The position numbers and the translations under genes were made by a program. The notes under the pieces were generated by a model, which was not told where the DNA came from, did no database searches, and saw only the letters and a program-made list of their open reading frames with translations. From the NCBI RefSeq assembly GCF_018991925.1, contig NW_024735442.1, positions 1,018,001 to 1,082,000 of the forward strand: 64,000 bases of DNA. The letters are read 5' to 3'. Below are positions 1 to 10,256 of this stretch, one piece after another; within the stretch, counting starts at the first letter, position 1, and each line of letters opens with the position of its first letter. This DNA is from Homarus americanus (taxonomy: Eukaryota > Arthropoda > Malacostraca > Decapoda > Nephropidae).

Positions 1-110
1 TCAGCCAGTCAGTCAGTTTGTCAGGAAGCCAGTGCGCCTGCCAGCAGATAGCTCAAAACCAGTAAGCCAGCCAGCCAGTCATCCGTAACTCATTATACCA
101 GTTCAAGGGG
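1..110. repeat. Degenerate CAGT/CCAG short-repeat tract
   Basis: Loose runs of CAGTCAGT and CCAGCCAG open the window. No gene is seen here. Confidence 0.5.
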
Positions 111-164
111 CAGTCGTTAAGATATTCAACAGTCAGTTTACTTGACAGTCAGCCACACATCAAG

Positions 165-425
165 GAGTTCAGAGAGAGGGAGATGAAGGATGGGGAGATG
201 AGGAAGTGAGGGGGAGATGAGAAGGGAGGGAGATGAGGAAGGAGGGAGAAGGAAGACAGGAGACAGGGAAGGGAGGGGGAGATGAGGAAGGAGGGGGAGG
301 AGAAGAGGAAAAAGAGGGGAGATGAGAAGGAGGGGAGAGAGGAGTGAGGGGAGAGAGAAGGAGGGGGGATGAGGAAGAGGAAAGAGAGGAAGGGAGGGGA
401 GATGAGAAGTGAGGGACGAAGGAAG
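165..425. repeat. Purine-rich degenerate minisatellite (GGGAGATGAGGAAGGA type)
   Basis: Nearly all-purine top strand with recurring GGGAGATGAGGAAGG words. The minus-strand open frame across it is Ser/Leu/Pro low complexity and is not a gene. Confidence 0.8.
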
Positions 426-482
426 AGGTGAATGCCGGCAGGGTGACGTGTATAAGACAGTGGTATTTGTGGCGCTGACCTT

Positions 483-485
<3 letters not shown>

Positions 486-551
<66 letters not shown>
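486..551. repeat. (GA)n microsatellite
   Basis: About 33 uninterrupted GA dinucleotides. Confidence 0.98.
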
Positions 552-553
<2 letters not shown>

Positions 554-654
554 CCTGTTCCATGTATCAAGGCAGTAATCAATCAGAGAGCCTCAGTCTT
601 CCACACTATCAACACTGAGAGTCCGGTGATGACATTTATCCCCCAAAATCGTGA

Positions 655-812
655 ACACCACCATACCCCACCACCACCACCACCCCACACCATCACCACA
701 CCACCACCACACACCACCACCACACAGACAACCTAACCAACCAACCCATTTCAGCTTGTTTAAGCTAGAACAAATAACCTAACCTAAATCAACTTAACCT
801 AACGTATTTCAA
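655..812. repeat. CCA-rich tract followed by CCTAA-like words
   Basis: Imperfect CACCAC runs to about 730, then scattered CCTAAC/AACCTAA words resembling the arthropod telomere-type pentamer. Confidence 0.6.
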
Positions 813-933
813 CATCAACATAGTCACTGTTCATTTATAACAGTTAATGTATTTTATATGTGTTTATTTTATGTTGAAAAGGTCTTAGTTAATGTTACAT
901 TTAAAAGAAGAACTTACACTGCTTATTATATTG

Positions 934-1062
934 TTGTTGTTGTTATATTGTTACTATTATTATTATTATTATATATTATTATTATTATATGTTTTTTTGT
1001 TATTATTGTTATTGTTATTATTGTTGTTATAGTTATTGTTGTTATTGTTAATGTTATTGATA

Positions 1063-1138
<76 letters not shown>

Positions 1139-1143
1139 TTATT
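934..1143. repeat. (ATT)n / (GTT)n microsatellite
   Basis: Long ATT triplet array with GTT interruptions. The open frames of Leu or Ile homopolymers on either strand are artefacts. Confidence 0.95.
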
Positions 1144-1313
1144 ATGCCATTCAACATTAAATTTACCAATTTTAAATGAATCACATAACTCAGAAGAGAG
1201 AGAGATGTCGAAAGGATTCCTGGGATCAGTCACAGGAAGCATTAGTACTCAGATAGAGTTGAGACAGCAGGGGAGAGAGTCGAGGGTCCCAAGATTTATA
1301 ACGTCAGAGCCTT

Positions 1314-1480
1314 TGAGAGAGAGAGAGAGAGAAAAAAAAAAAAAAAAAAAAAAGAGTATGCCACAGATTGACTAAGTCAGCTTTTCTCAAACCTCCAGGG
1401 CATCACGATTCCTTCCAAATGAAAACTGATGAGTCGGTTAGACACTTATAAAAAAAAAAAAAAAAAAAAAAAGAGAGAGA
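1314..1480. repeat. Two composite (GA)n/poly-A tracts
   Basis: (GA)n runs directly into about 20 A near 1330-1352. A second A tract of about 23 runs into (GA)n at 1451-1480. The junctions are mirrored (GA then A; A then GA), with about 95 bp of unique sequence between. Confidence 0.8.
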
Positions 1481-1611
1481 TAAATACATGCCAGGAGTAA
1501 GGTTGGGCTTGGGGGGTGGAGGGAGGAGGCTGCCCGGTACCCCAGGACCCCAGGAAGAGAGTTTAATGAAAGTGGGGAGGCCAGATGGTACCCCAGCTGA
1601 CCACAACCTCA

Positions 1612-2040
1612 TGAGACGAGATGAGGAGGAAGAGACGAGGACGAGACGAGGAAGAAGACGAGGACAACAGAAGAGACGAGGACGAGATGAGACAGAGAGA
1701 GGACAAAATGAGAAGAGGACGAAAGAGAAGAGACGAGACGAGGACGAAACGAGAACAGACGAGACGAGAGTTGGTGAAAATGGTGGAAACAGATGGAGGA
1801 GAGACAATAGGTAGAAAAGACGGAGATTGGAACAAGAGAGAAAAAGAAATGAATGGGAGGAAACAACAAAGAATAGAACATAGGGACAAAAATAAGGACA
1901 GGAGTGATGCGTGAGGAAGGGGAGGGAGGTGAGGAAGAGGAGTGGTAAGGAAGGAAAGGGAGGTGAGGAAGGAAAGGAGGTTAGGAAGGGGAGGAGAGGT
2001 TAGAAGGGGAGGAAAGGATGAGAACAGGACAGGAGGAATC
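1612..2040. repeat. Purine-rich minisatellites (GACGAGGAC, then GGAAGGGGAGGGAGG)
   Basis: Degenerate GAGACGAGGACGAG units fill 1612-1780. Looser GGAAGGGGAGG words follow from 1910. Arg/Glu-rich and Ser/Leu-rich open frames on the two strands reflect composition only. Confidence 0.75.
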
Positions 2041-2121
2041 AGGGAGACCTTACTGGATAGACAAAAGCTCTGAGGGTGTCAAGAGAAGCGTCCTATCCTG
2101 GGTGTAGGATAGGTCAGGTAT

Positions 2122-2228
<107 letters not shown>

Positions 2229-2279
2229 ATCTTAGTAGTCAGTGAGAAATAACAGAGATGAAATGAGGCTGAATGAGGC

Positions 2280-2480
2280 TGAGAGGGGAAGGGGGAATGT
2301 TGGGGGGATGGTGGGGGGTAGGGTGGAGAGGTGGATGGTGGGGGGGAGGATTGAGACACTGGGAAGGTGGGAAGGAAGGGTGATATATCTGGAAGGAGGA
2401 GGAGGGATGGTGGAGATGAAGGAGGGGATGGTGGAGATGGGAGGGGAGGATGGTGGAGAGATGGGAAGGAAGGAGGAGGA
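2280..2480. repeat. G/A-rich degenerate minisatellite (GGGATGGTGGAGATG)
   Basis: Recurring GGGATGGTGGAGATG words on a purine-rich strand. No credible coding sequence. Confidence 0.7.
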
Positions 2481-2762
2481 AGAAAAGGAAGGGGCTTACA
2501 CCACTCACTTTCAAAGGGTTAAAATAGTAGGAGAGCGTCTCAAAGGTTACCAGAAGAGAAAGGAAATGAAAGCAGGAAGAAAGGCGTAGAGAGAAAGAGG
2601 CCTATCAGGAACGGGAAAGAAAAGAACGTCTCAGGAAATAGAAAGAAAAGTGTCACAGGGAACAGGAAGAACGGTTTCACGGGGAACAGGAAGAACAATC
2701 CAAAACCCATAATACCAAACCTGAAGAAACTCCACCGGAGGAGACTCTAGTACCCAGCAGAA

Positions 2763-2764
<2 letters not shown>

Positions 2765-2796
<32 letters not shown>
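2765..2796. repeat. (GA)n microsatellite
   Basis: About 15 GA units. The following 100 bp holds two copies of GAACGTATACCGA (near 2851 and 2872). Confidence 0.95.
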
Positions 2797-2799
<3 letters not shown>

Positions 2800-2924
2800 C
2801 AACTTCTGTCAACTTCGGTTAAAAACGACACGAACAAAAAGGCGCATGATGAACGTATACCGAGCGCTGCGCGAACGTATACCGAAATATCACGGTACGT
2901 AACGCTGCGTCACAACTACAACAT

Positions 2925-3125
2925 GAGGGAGATAACTCCTATTCTTCCTTCCTTCCCTCCCTCTCTCCCTACTTTCGTTCCTCCTCCCCCCACCCCCTCA
3001 TTATTCATCCTATCTTCCTCCCCTCCCTCATTATTCATCCTATCTTTCTCCTCCCTCCCCTTCATTATTCATCCTATCTTCTCCCTCCTCATCATTCCTC
3101 CCTCCCATCCCCCCAGCTCCTCACT
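2925..3125. repeat. Pyrimidine-rich tract with three CATTATTCATCCTATCTT units
   Basis: CT-rich DNA in which an approximately 30 bp unit containing CATTATTCATCCTATCTT is repeated three times at about 2998-3083. Confidence 0.75.
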
Positions 3126-3219
3126 TGACACATAAATCATCCAAACCAATAAAAGAGGACTGAGGCGTTTAGAGCAGCCAGCGATACCGCGTCAGCCTTA
3201 ACGCAGCATAGGAGCGTAA

Positions 3220-3522
3220 AGGAGGGGAAGAGAAGGACAAAGGGAGGGTGAGGAGGAGGCAGATCAAAGGGAGAGCAGCAGAGGGACGGAGAGAGGGGGA
3301 GGGGAGAGGGTGTGGGAGGAGAAATGGGTTACGGCAGAGGGAAGAAAGGAGGAGGGAGAAGGGAGGAAGGGAAGGACAAGGAGGAAAGAAGAGAGATAGA
3401 AGAAGGAAGGATGGAGGGAGAGAAGGAAAATTGGTGGCAGAGAGAGAGGAGGGAGGAAGGGGAAGAAGGAGGGAGGGAGGAGGAGGGAGGGAGGGGAGGG
3501 AGGGAGGAGGAGGAGGGAGATA
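3220..3522. repeat. Purine-rich GGA/GGGAGG tract
   Basis: About 300 bp of nearly pure purine on the plus strand, ending in GGGAGG multimers. Confidence 0.8.
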
Positions 3523-3559
3523 TGTGTTATTATTTTATTATTACACCGTATACACATCT

Positions 3560-3715
3560 CACACACACACACCAACACACTCTACGGACACACTCAACAC
3601 ACTCTAGACACACTCAACACACACACACCAACACACTCTACGGACACACTCAACACACCCTACGGACACACCCACCCAGTCAAACAACCCTACACACACT
3701 CAACACACCTCAGGC
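3560..3715. repeat. ACACACTC(TACGG)ACACACTCAAC minisatellite
   Basis: Repeated CTACGGACACACTCAACACA units of about 20-40 bp with short (AC)n stretches. Confidence 0.8.
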
Positions 3716-3869
3716 CAGCGGTGTTTGACACAGGTACACGTATATAATGTCCGTATCTAATTCACTATATTAAATTATTCAAATTTAAGTTAAATGAACT
3801 AATAGAATTATTCTCGGACAAAAACTACAATTTCATGTTGGATTGGAATTACATTTTGGGAGCTGTTAT

Positions 3870-4139
3870 GTCTGTATGTATAGAATGAATGTATGTATGT
3901 ATGTATGTATGTATGAATGAATGAATGTATATATGTATGAATGTATGTATGTATGAATGTATGTATGAATGTATGTAATGAATGTATATATGTATGTACT
4001 GTATATGTATGTATGTATGTATGTATATGTATGAATGTATGTATATGTATATTATGTATGACAGTATGTATGTATAATATGTATGAAAGTATGTATGTAT
4101 GTATGTATGTATGTATGTATGTATGTATGTATGTATGTT
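3870..4139. repeat. (GTAT)n microsatellite, imperfect
   Basis: Two pure (TATG)n blocks (about 3885-3914 and 4088-4139) bracket a degenerate GTATGAATGTAT region. Confidence 0.95.
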
Positions 4140-4254
4140 AATCGTGAACTATTTAACATGAGAGAAAATATTTAAGCTGAGAAGAAAAGAGTTTTTGACT
4201 TCAGCATGTTCGAAGGTTTATCATAGAATAAAGCTTTTATAAAAACGTCACAAT

Positions 4255-4530
4255 GTCCTCACTCCTCCTCCCCCCAACCCCCTTCCTCCTACCTACCTCC
4301 TCCCTCCCTCTACCCTCTCCCTGCCTCCCTCCTCCCTCCCTCCCTCCCTACCCTCTCCCTACCTCCCTCCCTCCCTCCCTCCCTCCCTCCCTCCCTACCC
4401 CTCCTCTCCCTCCTCCCTTCCCTCCCTCCTACCCTCTCTCCCTCCCCTCTCCCACTAACCCCTTCTTCCCTTCTCCTACTCTCCCTCCCCCCTCCTCTTT
4501 CCCTGCTTCCTTGCCTGCCTGCCTGCCTTC
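4255..4530. repeat. (CCCT)n-rich polypyrimidine tract
   Basis: CCCTCCCT multimers with TACC interruptions, ending in (TGCC)n near 4512-4530. Strong strand asymmetry. No gene. Confidence 0.9.
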
Positions 4531-4789
4531 CACGCCGCAGGTCACCAGTCAACATACTACAGTAGTACACGTCACCTGCTGGGCTCTGAGTGTGGAGGGA
4601 GGGAGATATGTACACTGTTTTCTCATCTATTGTACGAGGATGGCCGGCCCAAGAGCCACCTAGGCGTGAATTTGCTTAAATAGAAGCTGTCGCCAACACA
4701 ACAACCACACCCTGAGTTAACGAGCTGCATGACCCAGTGTCAAGGAATAGTCCAAGAAGACCGGACAACTCGCCAACTGCACTGGCTAA
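4531..4789. other. Unique sequence
   Basis: No gene or repeat that I can support. Confidence 0.4.
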
Positions 4790-4960
4790 CCATTACCCTG
4801 GACCACGATCCCTGAATCGATTAACATCCATGTCCCCAATTACTGCTGGGTAGACAGAGGCAAATGGCGTAAAGAAACTTGTCCATAGTTTCACCCCCTG
4901 CGGGGATCGAACCCGGGTCCGCTCGCTTGCGAGACAGGCATGCTGACCATTACTCCACAC
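4790..4960 (-). mobile_element. tRNA-derived SINE
   Basis: Read on the minus strand, the element starts beside an (AC)n tract with a tRNA-like head. It has an A-box-like stretch (TGGTCAGCATGCCTG, about 4936-4950), a self-complementary CTCGC/GCGAG stretch and a perfect polymerase III B box, GGTTCGATCCC, at 4903-4913. A body of about 110 bp follows and contains CCTCTGTCTACCCAGCAGTA, a type of core I associate with invertebrate SINEs. No intact cloverleaf is apparent, so this is not a functional tRNA gene. The 3' end is not defined by a clear tail; 4790 is approximate. Confidence 0.7.
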
Positions 4961-4980
4961 ACACACACACACACATATAT
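4957..4980. repeat. Short (AC)n tract at SINE 5' end
   Basis: About nine AC units followed by ATATATA abut the tRNA-like head. Confidence 0.85.
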
Positions 4981-5009
4981 AAAGGGAATTATTTAAGGCA
5001 GTCATCAAA

Positions 5010-5430
5010 TAGTAAACGCACTTTTCAAACTCACTCAAAACTTATAAAAGCACGATTTTTAACGCACTCAAAACCCTGCCGACCTTCCAACATCTTAAAA
5101 ACAAATACCAAGAAAAAATTCACCAACTCTTGTGATGCACTCAAGGGAACTCAGCCATCCACTCTAAACCACATTTAAGTCTTCAATGACTCGAAAAATT
5201 GCACTCAGACAGACCTCCACAATGCACTCACAGACACTTACCGGTACCTTAGTGTAAATAAACAAATGCACTCAAATCCTTTAATGCAGTTTAAATAGTC
5301 GTTAATGACTCAAAAAAGTGCACTCAAACAAGCCTTCACAGTGCACTTAAAACACTTCTGGCGCCTTACAGTAAAAATAATGCACTCTGCCGGCGCCTTT
5401 AATGCAGCGGCTGAGCCTTAATGCACCTGC
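5010..5430. repeat. Degenerate repeat with recurring GCACTCAAA core
   Basis: GCACTCAA or a close variant recurs about eleven times at irregular 25-70 bp spacing (for example near 5063, 5136, 5200, 5225, 5268, 5316, 5341, 5381), usually preceded by AAT or AGT. The DNA between is unique. It looks like a decayed tandem array. Confidence 0.6.
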
Positions 5431-5454
5431 CCCAGCCGAGTGTCCTGCGGCGGG

Positions 5455-5757
5455 GCTCGACGGAGGTGAGGCTCCTGCTGGTGTTGGAGGGCGAGGTGGT
5501 GGTGTTGGAGGAGGAGCTGAGGTAGAGAGGGCACTGCTGGTGTTGGAGGAGGCGGTGGTGTTGGAGGAGGAGGTGGTGTTGGAGGAGGAATGGTGGTGGT
5601 GGAGATGGTGGTGGTGGTGTTGGAGGAGGCGGTGGTGTTGGAGGAGGAGGAGGCGGTGGTGTTGGAGGAGGTGGTGTTGTTGGAGGAGAGGGTGGTGTTG
5701 GAGGAGGAGGTGGGTGGTGTTGGAGGAGGTGGTGGTGTTGGAGGAGGAGGAGGAGTG
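5455..5757. repeat. GGTGGTGTTGGAGGAGGA minisatellite
   Basis: About 300 bp of 15-21 bp units built on GGTGGTGTTGGAGGAGGA. His/Ser-rich and Trp/Arg-rich open frames on the two strands are repeat products. Confidence 0.9.
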
Positions 5758-6190
5758 TTCGTTAGGTAGCGTCACTCTCATTACTAATATAAAGTTATAG
5801 TCAACAACGTTAAAACTTGTTCGGATGTTAAGATAAATCAGTATTGATAGTGGGAGGGGCCACAGCTGACGTCATCGTGCACAAGAACCAATCAGCGTAC
5901 GTCATGAGTGGATATTGCCAGGTGAAGAACGACGATACCGAGCCCAGTGAAGTAGTCCTTAAGATATCAAAGTCACAGCAGATGTCCCCCTAGAGGCGTT
6001 GGGTCCCCAGAGCTCATGAAGCACTGCTGGAGCTCTGGCATTGGATATATAAAACTGGATTACCTGTCGTGTCGCCGCTGTTATGTTTATGTTTTGAAGA
6101 CATCGAGTTTTAGTGGCGTCTGTACCAACCACTCACTGAGAGGTAATACCCACCACCAGGGAACAGTTCATATTAAAACACGATATAACT
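5758..6190. other. Unique sequence
   Basis: Balanced composition with no convincing exon. A short open frame at 6016-6207 has no recognisable domain. Confidence 0.4.
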
Positions 6191-6257
6191 GTATGATGAA
6201 TAAATGAATAAATGAATAAATGAATGAATAAATAAACAACAATAACAACAATAATAC

Positions 6258-6305
<48 letters not shown>
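6191..6305. repeat. (TGAATAAA)n and (AAT)n microsatellites
   Basis: TGAATAAA units to about 6237, then about 16 AAT units at 6254-6305. Confidence 0.95.
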
Positions 6306-6308
<3 letters not shown>

Positions 6309-6379
6309 TTAGTTGTTCAAAATATTTTACAACTTTCATCCAGTAGTTAATTAGATAATTATGATGATTATTGTGATGG

Positions 6380-6585
6380 TACACACACGCACACCTGACA
6401 CACCACACATACAACACACCTGACACACACAACACACCTGACACCTGCCGAGACACCATCAAAGGAGGTGTATGTGTGTCAGGTACTGTGTGTGTGTGAG
6501 TGTAGCCAGACAGCGTTGAGACACACACACCATCACTAGCCATGTACACCATCACTAGCCATGTACACCATCACAAGCTGTGTGC
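6380..6585. repeat. CACACCTGACA repeats and a 19 bp tandem triplicate
   Basis: ACACACCTGACAC words repeat at 6388-6446. ACACCATCACTAGCCATGT is tandemly triplicated, the last copy diverged, at about 6526-6583. Confidence 0.8.
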
Positions 6586-6708
6586 ATTGGCCTCGGAACA
6601 TCTCCTCACCATCTCAGGCACCATAAGTCAGGTTACCTCTTACCTCCTCTACTGACCTGACTGATGGATATTTTTTACACACGAGGGATACTTATTCTTT
6701 CAAGTACA

Positions 6709-6751
6709 CTCAACCTAACCTAACCAAAACCTAACCTAACCTAACCTAACC
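6709..6751. repeat. Interstitial (CCTAA)n telomere-type tract
   Basis: Eight CCTAA pentamers with one CAAAAC interruption. TTAGG/CCTAA is the ancestral arthropod telomere unit; here it is internal. Confidence 0.85.
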
Positions 6752-6940
6752 TGTTCACCGACTAGTACCAGGTAACCCTTATCATCGCTCAGGTGTGGTA
6801 CATGACATAGAGGATTTGTTAATAGTGGTCCGGAAATAATGGTGTGTGATTACATGTTAAAGTCTTCAGAATTTATTTGTTATTTTCCTTTTAATTCTAT
6901 GACAACTAAGATCCAATTCTATTTTTTCATAGTAATCTCC

Positions 6941-7228
6941 AACACACTTCCCCAACAGTCCTTCCCCTGCTCCCCACACACCTCCCCAGCCTCCTCCCCA
7001 CACATCTCCCACACACATCTCCCCACACACACCTCCCAGCACTCCTCCCAACCTCCTCCCAACACACCTCCCCAGCACACCTCCCAGCCTCCTCCCCAGC
7101 ACTCCTCCCAGCACTCCTCCCCACACACACCTCCCCACACCTCCCCACACACACCTCCCAGCCTCCTCCCACACTCCTCCCCCAGCACTCCTCCCCAGCA
7201 CTCCTCCCCACACACCTCCGGCACTCAT
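6941..7228. repeat. CCTCCCCAGCACTCCTCCCAGC minisatellite
   Basis: About 290 bp of CTCCCCACACACC and CTCCCAGCACTC modules in variable order. Gly/Cys/Trp-rich minus-strand open frames are artefacts. Confidence 0.88.
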
Positions 7229-7296
7229 TAACTAAATGGGTTTTGTCAACAATGCTCACTTCTCCCCTCCCAGGCCGCTATGGATTTGATTAAATA

Positions 7297-7346
7297 CATA
7301 CATACATACATACATACATACATACATACATACATACATACATACA

Positions 7347-7376
<30 letters not shown>
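7297..7376. repeat. (ATAC)n microsatellite
   Basis: About 20 uninterrupted CATA units. Confidence 0.98.
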
Positions 7377-7379
<3 letters not shown>

Positions 7380-7519
7380 GCTGTATTATAAAATTCTTTG
7401 TTGATTTTTTGTATAACTTGGTATGTTATATCGTCGTCCAACACGGTAGAGGAAGAACAACAACATTAGCTACCTTGGAGTGTGTTATCCCATGTGGTGA
7501 AACTGTTCTTACGGTGACC

Positions 7520-7741
7520 ACAACAACAACAACAACAATAACAGCAACAAAAATAACCAAACTAGCATCAACAAAAAAACATCAACAAAAAAATAGCAAC
7601 TAAAAAAAAAAAAAAAAAAAAAAAAACAAATAAACAAATAAAACAATAATCAACAACAACAACAACACCAAAACAATAAATACAACTAAAACAACAAAAC
7701 TGACATGTCCACCTCATTACACACACACACACACACACACT
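7520..7741. repeat. (CAA)n, poly-A and (AC)n composite tract
   Basis: CAACAA stretches flank an A run of about 26 at 7601-7626. (AC)12 at 7717-7740 lies just upstream of the 830 bp element that starts near 7759. Confidence 0.9.
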
Positions 7742-8088
7742 CATCATACACCACCGAAGGGTCAAGACGTACCTGGCGCTCCTCTCAGAGCAGCCAGGTC
7801 AACTATGTTGGCCCATACCAACTCCCTCCCTGAACCCTCCTCCCCACCGGAATATCAACAAGTTCACAGAAGTACTATTTCATTTAGGAAAGAAATGGAA
7901 CCAGTGTTAAACAGAGGTGAACAGTGGTGAACAGTGTAGTCAGTGAGAACAACTCAACAGTAACAGTGGTACCCAAGTTGACCTTTCACACAGTGAGGTC
8001 CCAGGTACCCAGTGATAACGGCCCTGAGACCCAACTACCAGCGATGTGTTAATCCGTCTACGATAGGAAGGCCTGGAACCACACCTCA

Positions 8089-8402
8089 CTCCCTACACCA
8101 TCTGTGAGGAATTACTACACCGTGAGGCCCTCATAACACCATATGTGAAGGTGGCTACACCACGTAGGGCCCCTCATAACACCATCTGTGAGGAATTACT
8201 ACACCACGTGAGGCCCTCATAACACCATCTGTGGGGAATTACTACACCACGTAGGCCCCTCATAACACCATCTGTGAGGAATTACTACACCACGTGAGGC
8301 CCTCATAACACCATCTGTGAGTGCACACCACGTGAGCCCTCATAACACCATCTGTGAGGAACTACTACACACACGTGAGGTCCCTCCTAACACCATCTGG
8401 GA
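8089..8402 (+). repeat. Internal subrepeats of element copy 1
   Basis: About six tandem units of 43-48 bp contain CACCATCTGTGAGGAATTAC and ACACCACGTGAGGCCCTCAT. Each carries the palindrome CACGTG or a variant. Copy 2 has a different number and form of these units (58000-58150), so this part expands independently of the ends. Confidence 0.8.
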
Positions 8403-8529
8403 GGTTACTACACGTTTTTGCTGTTCAACACCTACATTAATCTGTATGTTCACTGTATGTTCCTTTACCTTTCTCATTTTGTTAAACCCCAACGTATGTA
8501 ATAAGTCATTTATGCCCAATGTATATTTT

Positions 8530-8543
8530 CAGCCTTCGGGCTG
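8530..8543 (+). other. cUUCGg tetraloop hairpin, copy 1
   Basis: CAGCC-TTCG-GGCTG forms a 5 bp stem closed C-G over UUCG, one of the most stable RNA tetraloops known. It sits about 15 bp before AATAAA and the (ATT)n tail and is identical in copy 2 (58306-58319). A structural or RT-recognition role is inferred. Confidence 0.75.
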
Positions 8544-8753
8544 CAGAACTTTCAATAAACCGTTAATTATTATTATTATTATTATTATTATATTACACAC
8601 ACACCTTCCCTTCTCGCCATACTTCTACCTCCCCCTCCTCTCTCTATCCCCCCGCCCTATCTCCTAAATACCCACAAATTGGCACTACCCTAATCTACCA
8701 TAACCTACCCTTACGTGCCATAATTGAGTCCTTTCTTGAATCTACTGTGTGAC

Positions 8754-8754
<1 letters not shown>

Positions 8755-8842
<88 letters not shown>
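8755..8842. repeat. (TC)n microsatellite
   Basis: About 43 uninterrupted CT units, followed by CTGCAG. Confidence 0.98.
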
Positions 8843-8844
<2 letters not shown>

Positions 8845-9109
8845 GCAGGATGGTGGTGGCAGGGAAGGATGACTCAACAGCCTGCCAGAGTCCCTGCGGC
8901 AGACCCCATTACGGCAAATTACCACACACCAGCACAGTGGGTATAGATCTGTGTTGCGCCTTTCGCTGTTCAGGGATGCTGGGGCGGACGTTAGCTACCT
9001 GGGAGACGATGTAGAAGTGGTGGTGGAGATACTGGGAGATCGTAGAGACTGGGAGGTGGTGGTGGGGCGTGGACACCAAAACGAGGACATCCCCATCAGG
9101 AGTGTTGAC
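8843..9109. other. Unique sequence
   Basis: Relatively GC-rich and non-repetitive. Short open frames exist on the plus strand but no domain is recognised. (TC)n-CTGCAG just upstream resembles a splice acceptor, but no supported exon follows. Confidence 0.3.
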
Positions 9110-9200
9110 CCGAGACAAGAGACGGGCCAAGAGACGGGGCCAAGAGACGGGGCCAAGACAGGGCCAAGAGACGGGGCCAGGAGACAGGGCCAAGACTGAT
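9110..9200. repeat. AGAGACGGGGCCA minisatellite
   Basis: About six units of 13-14 bp (AAGAGACGGGGCC and variants). Confidence 0.9.
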
Positions 9201-9414
9201 GCGATAGTTAAGAAGGACATGATGGCGGAGAAGAAGTGAGAGAGAAAGATGATAAAAGCGGAGGTAGCGAGAAGGAGATAATAGAGGCAAGAGAGAGAGG
9301 AGAGGGTAATGTGATAAAACAAGAGAAAGAGACAAGCGGTTGATGAAGAGGTGGGGAGAAAAACTGTCGATAACGGAGAGAGACGAAGACAGCGAGGTGG
9401 CAGACCGGGGAGGG

Positions 9415-9480
9415 AGGAGGAGGAGGAGGAGGAGGAGGAGGAGGAGGAGGAGGAGGAGGAGGAGGAGGAGGTGGTGGAGG
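9415..9480. repeat. (GGA)n microsatellite
   Basis: About 20 GGA/AGG triplets. The poly-Pro minus-strand frame is an artefact. Confidence 0.97.
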
Positions 9481-9535
9481 CAACTCTTAAGATGATGGTG
9501 AAGACTAGGTGATGGTGACGATAGTGAAGGTTGTG

Positions 9536-9715
9536 GTTGGTGGTGGTGGCGATGGTTGTGGTGACGATGGTGGTGGTGACGATGGTGGTGGTGACGATGG
9601 TGGTGGTGACGATGGTGGTGGTGGCGATGGTGGTGGTGACGATGGTGGTGGTGACGATGGTGGTGGTGGCGATGGTGGTGGTGACGATGGTGGTGGTGAC
9701 GATGGTGGTGGTAAG
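9536..9715. repeat. 15 bp GGTGGTGGTGACGAT minisatellite
   Basis: About 12 nearly identical 15 bp units with GTGACGAT or GTGGCGAT variants. The period is a multiple of three, so several frames stay open; a poly-His/Arg minus-strand frame is an artefact. Confidence 0.95.
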
Positions 9716-10008
<293 letters not shown>

Positions 10009-10034
10009 GAAATGTCACAGGCGATAAAATTCCA

Positions 10035-10206
10035 CCGATTCGCGAAGTTTATCTTAGTCGCGTAAGGGATGAACACCACCTAATTCGCGAAACAGATATA
10101 ATTCATGAAGCTTTTATATAATTCGCGATAGATAAATACCCGATACGTGGTTGTGAAGCTGCTCACATTCGCGTAAAAATTAATACCTTTCTCTGGTTCG
10201 CGAATT
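10035..10206. repeat. Cluster of TTCGCGAA palindromes
   Basis: ATTCGCGAA or a near variant recurs five times at about 10039, 10084, 10119, 10169 and 10198, with a further TCGCG near 10059. Three copies have the full palindrome TTCGCGAA. The surrounding DNA is AT-rich and weakly similar between copies, so this may be a decayed tandem repeat. Confidence 0.7.
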
Positions 10207-10213
10207 TGATCAT

Positions 10214-10217
<4 letters not shown>

Positions 10218-10256
<39 letters not shown>

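Larger units (their letters stand above)
7759..8596 (+). mobile_element. Copy 1 of an 830 bp dispersed repeat with (ATT)n tail
   Basis: Homologous in order to 57601-58420. Both copies start at GGGTCAAGAC beside an (AC)n tract. They share blocks such as CACCGGRATATCAACA and GAAAGAAATGGAACCAGTGT (variants in copy 2), then GTATGTAATAAGTCATTT, CAGCCTTCGGGCTGC and TCAATAAACCGTTAATTATT, and finish in (ATT)n running into (AC)n. No reverse transcriptase or transposase frame is present, so it is non-autonomous. The terminal hairpin, AATAAA and ATT tail fit a retroposed element, possibly the truncated 3' region of a non-LTR retrotransposon. No terminal inverted repeats are seen. Confidence 0.75.

Noticed and set aside
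4897..4955. Functional tRNA gene
   Set aside because: The B box is perfect but no complete acceptor stem or normal anticodon arm can be folded; a SINE head explains it better.
8843..9014. Exon after (TC)n-CTGCAG
   Set aside because: The acceptor-like context is a microsatellite, no donor or recognisable peptide follows.
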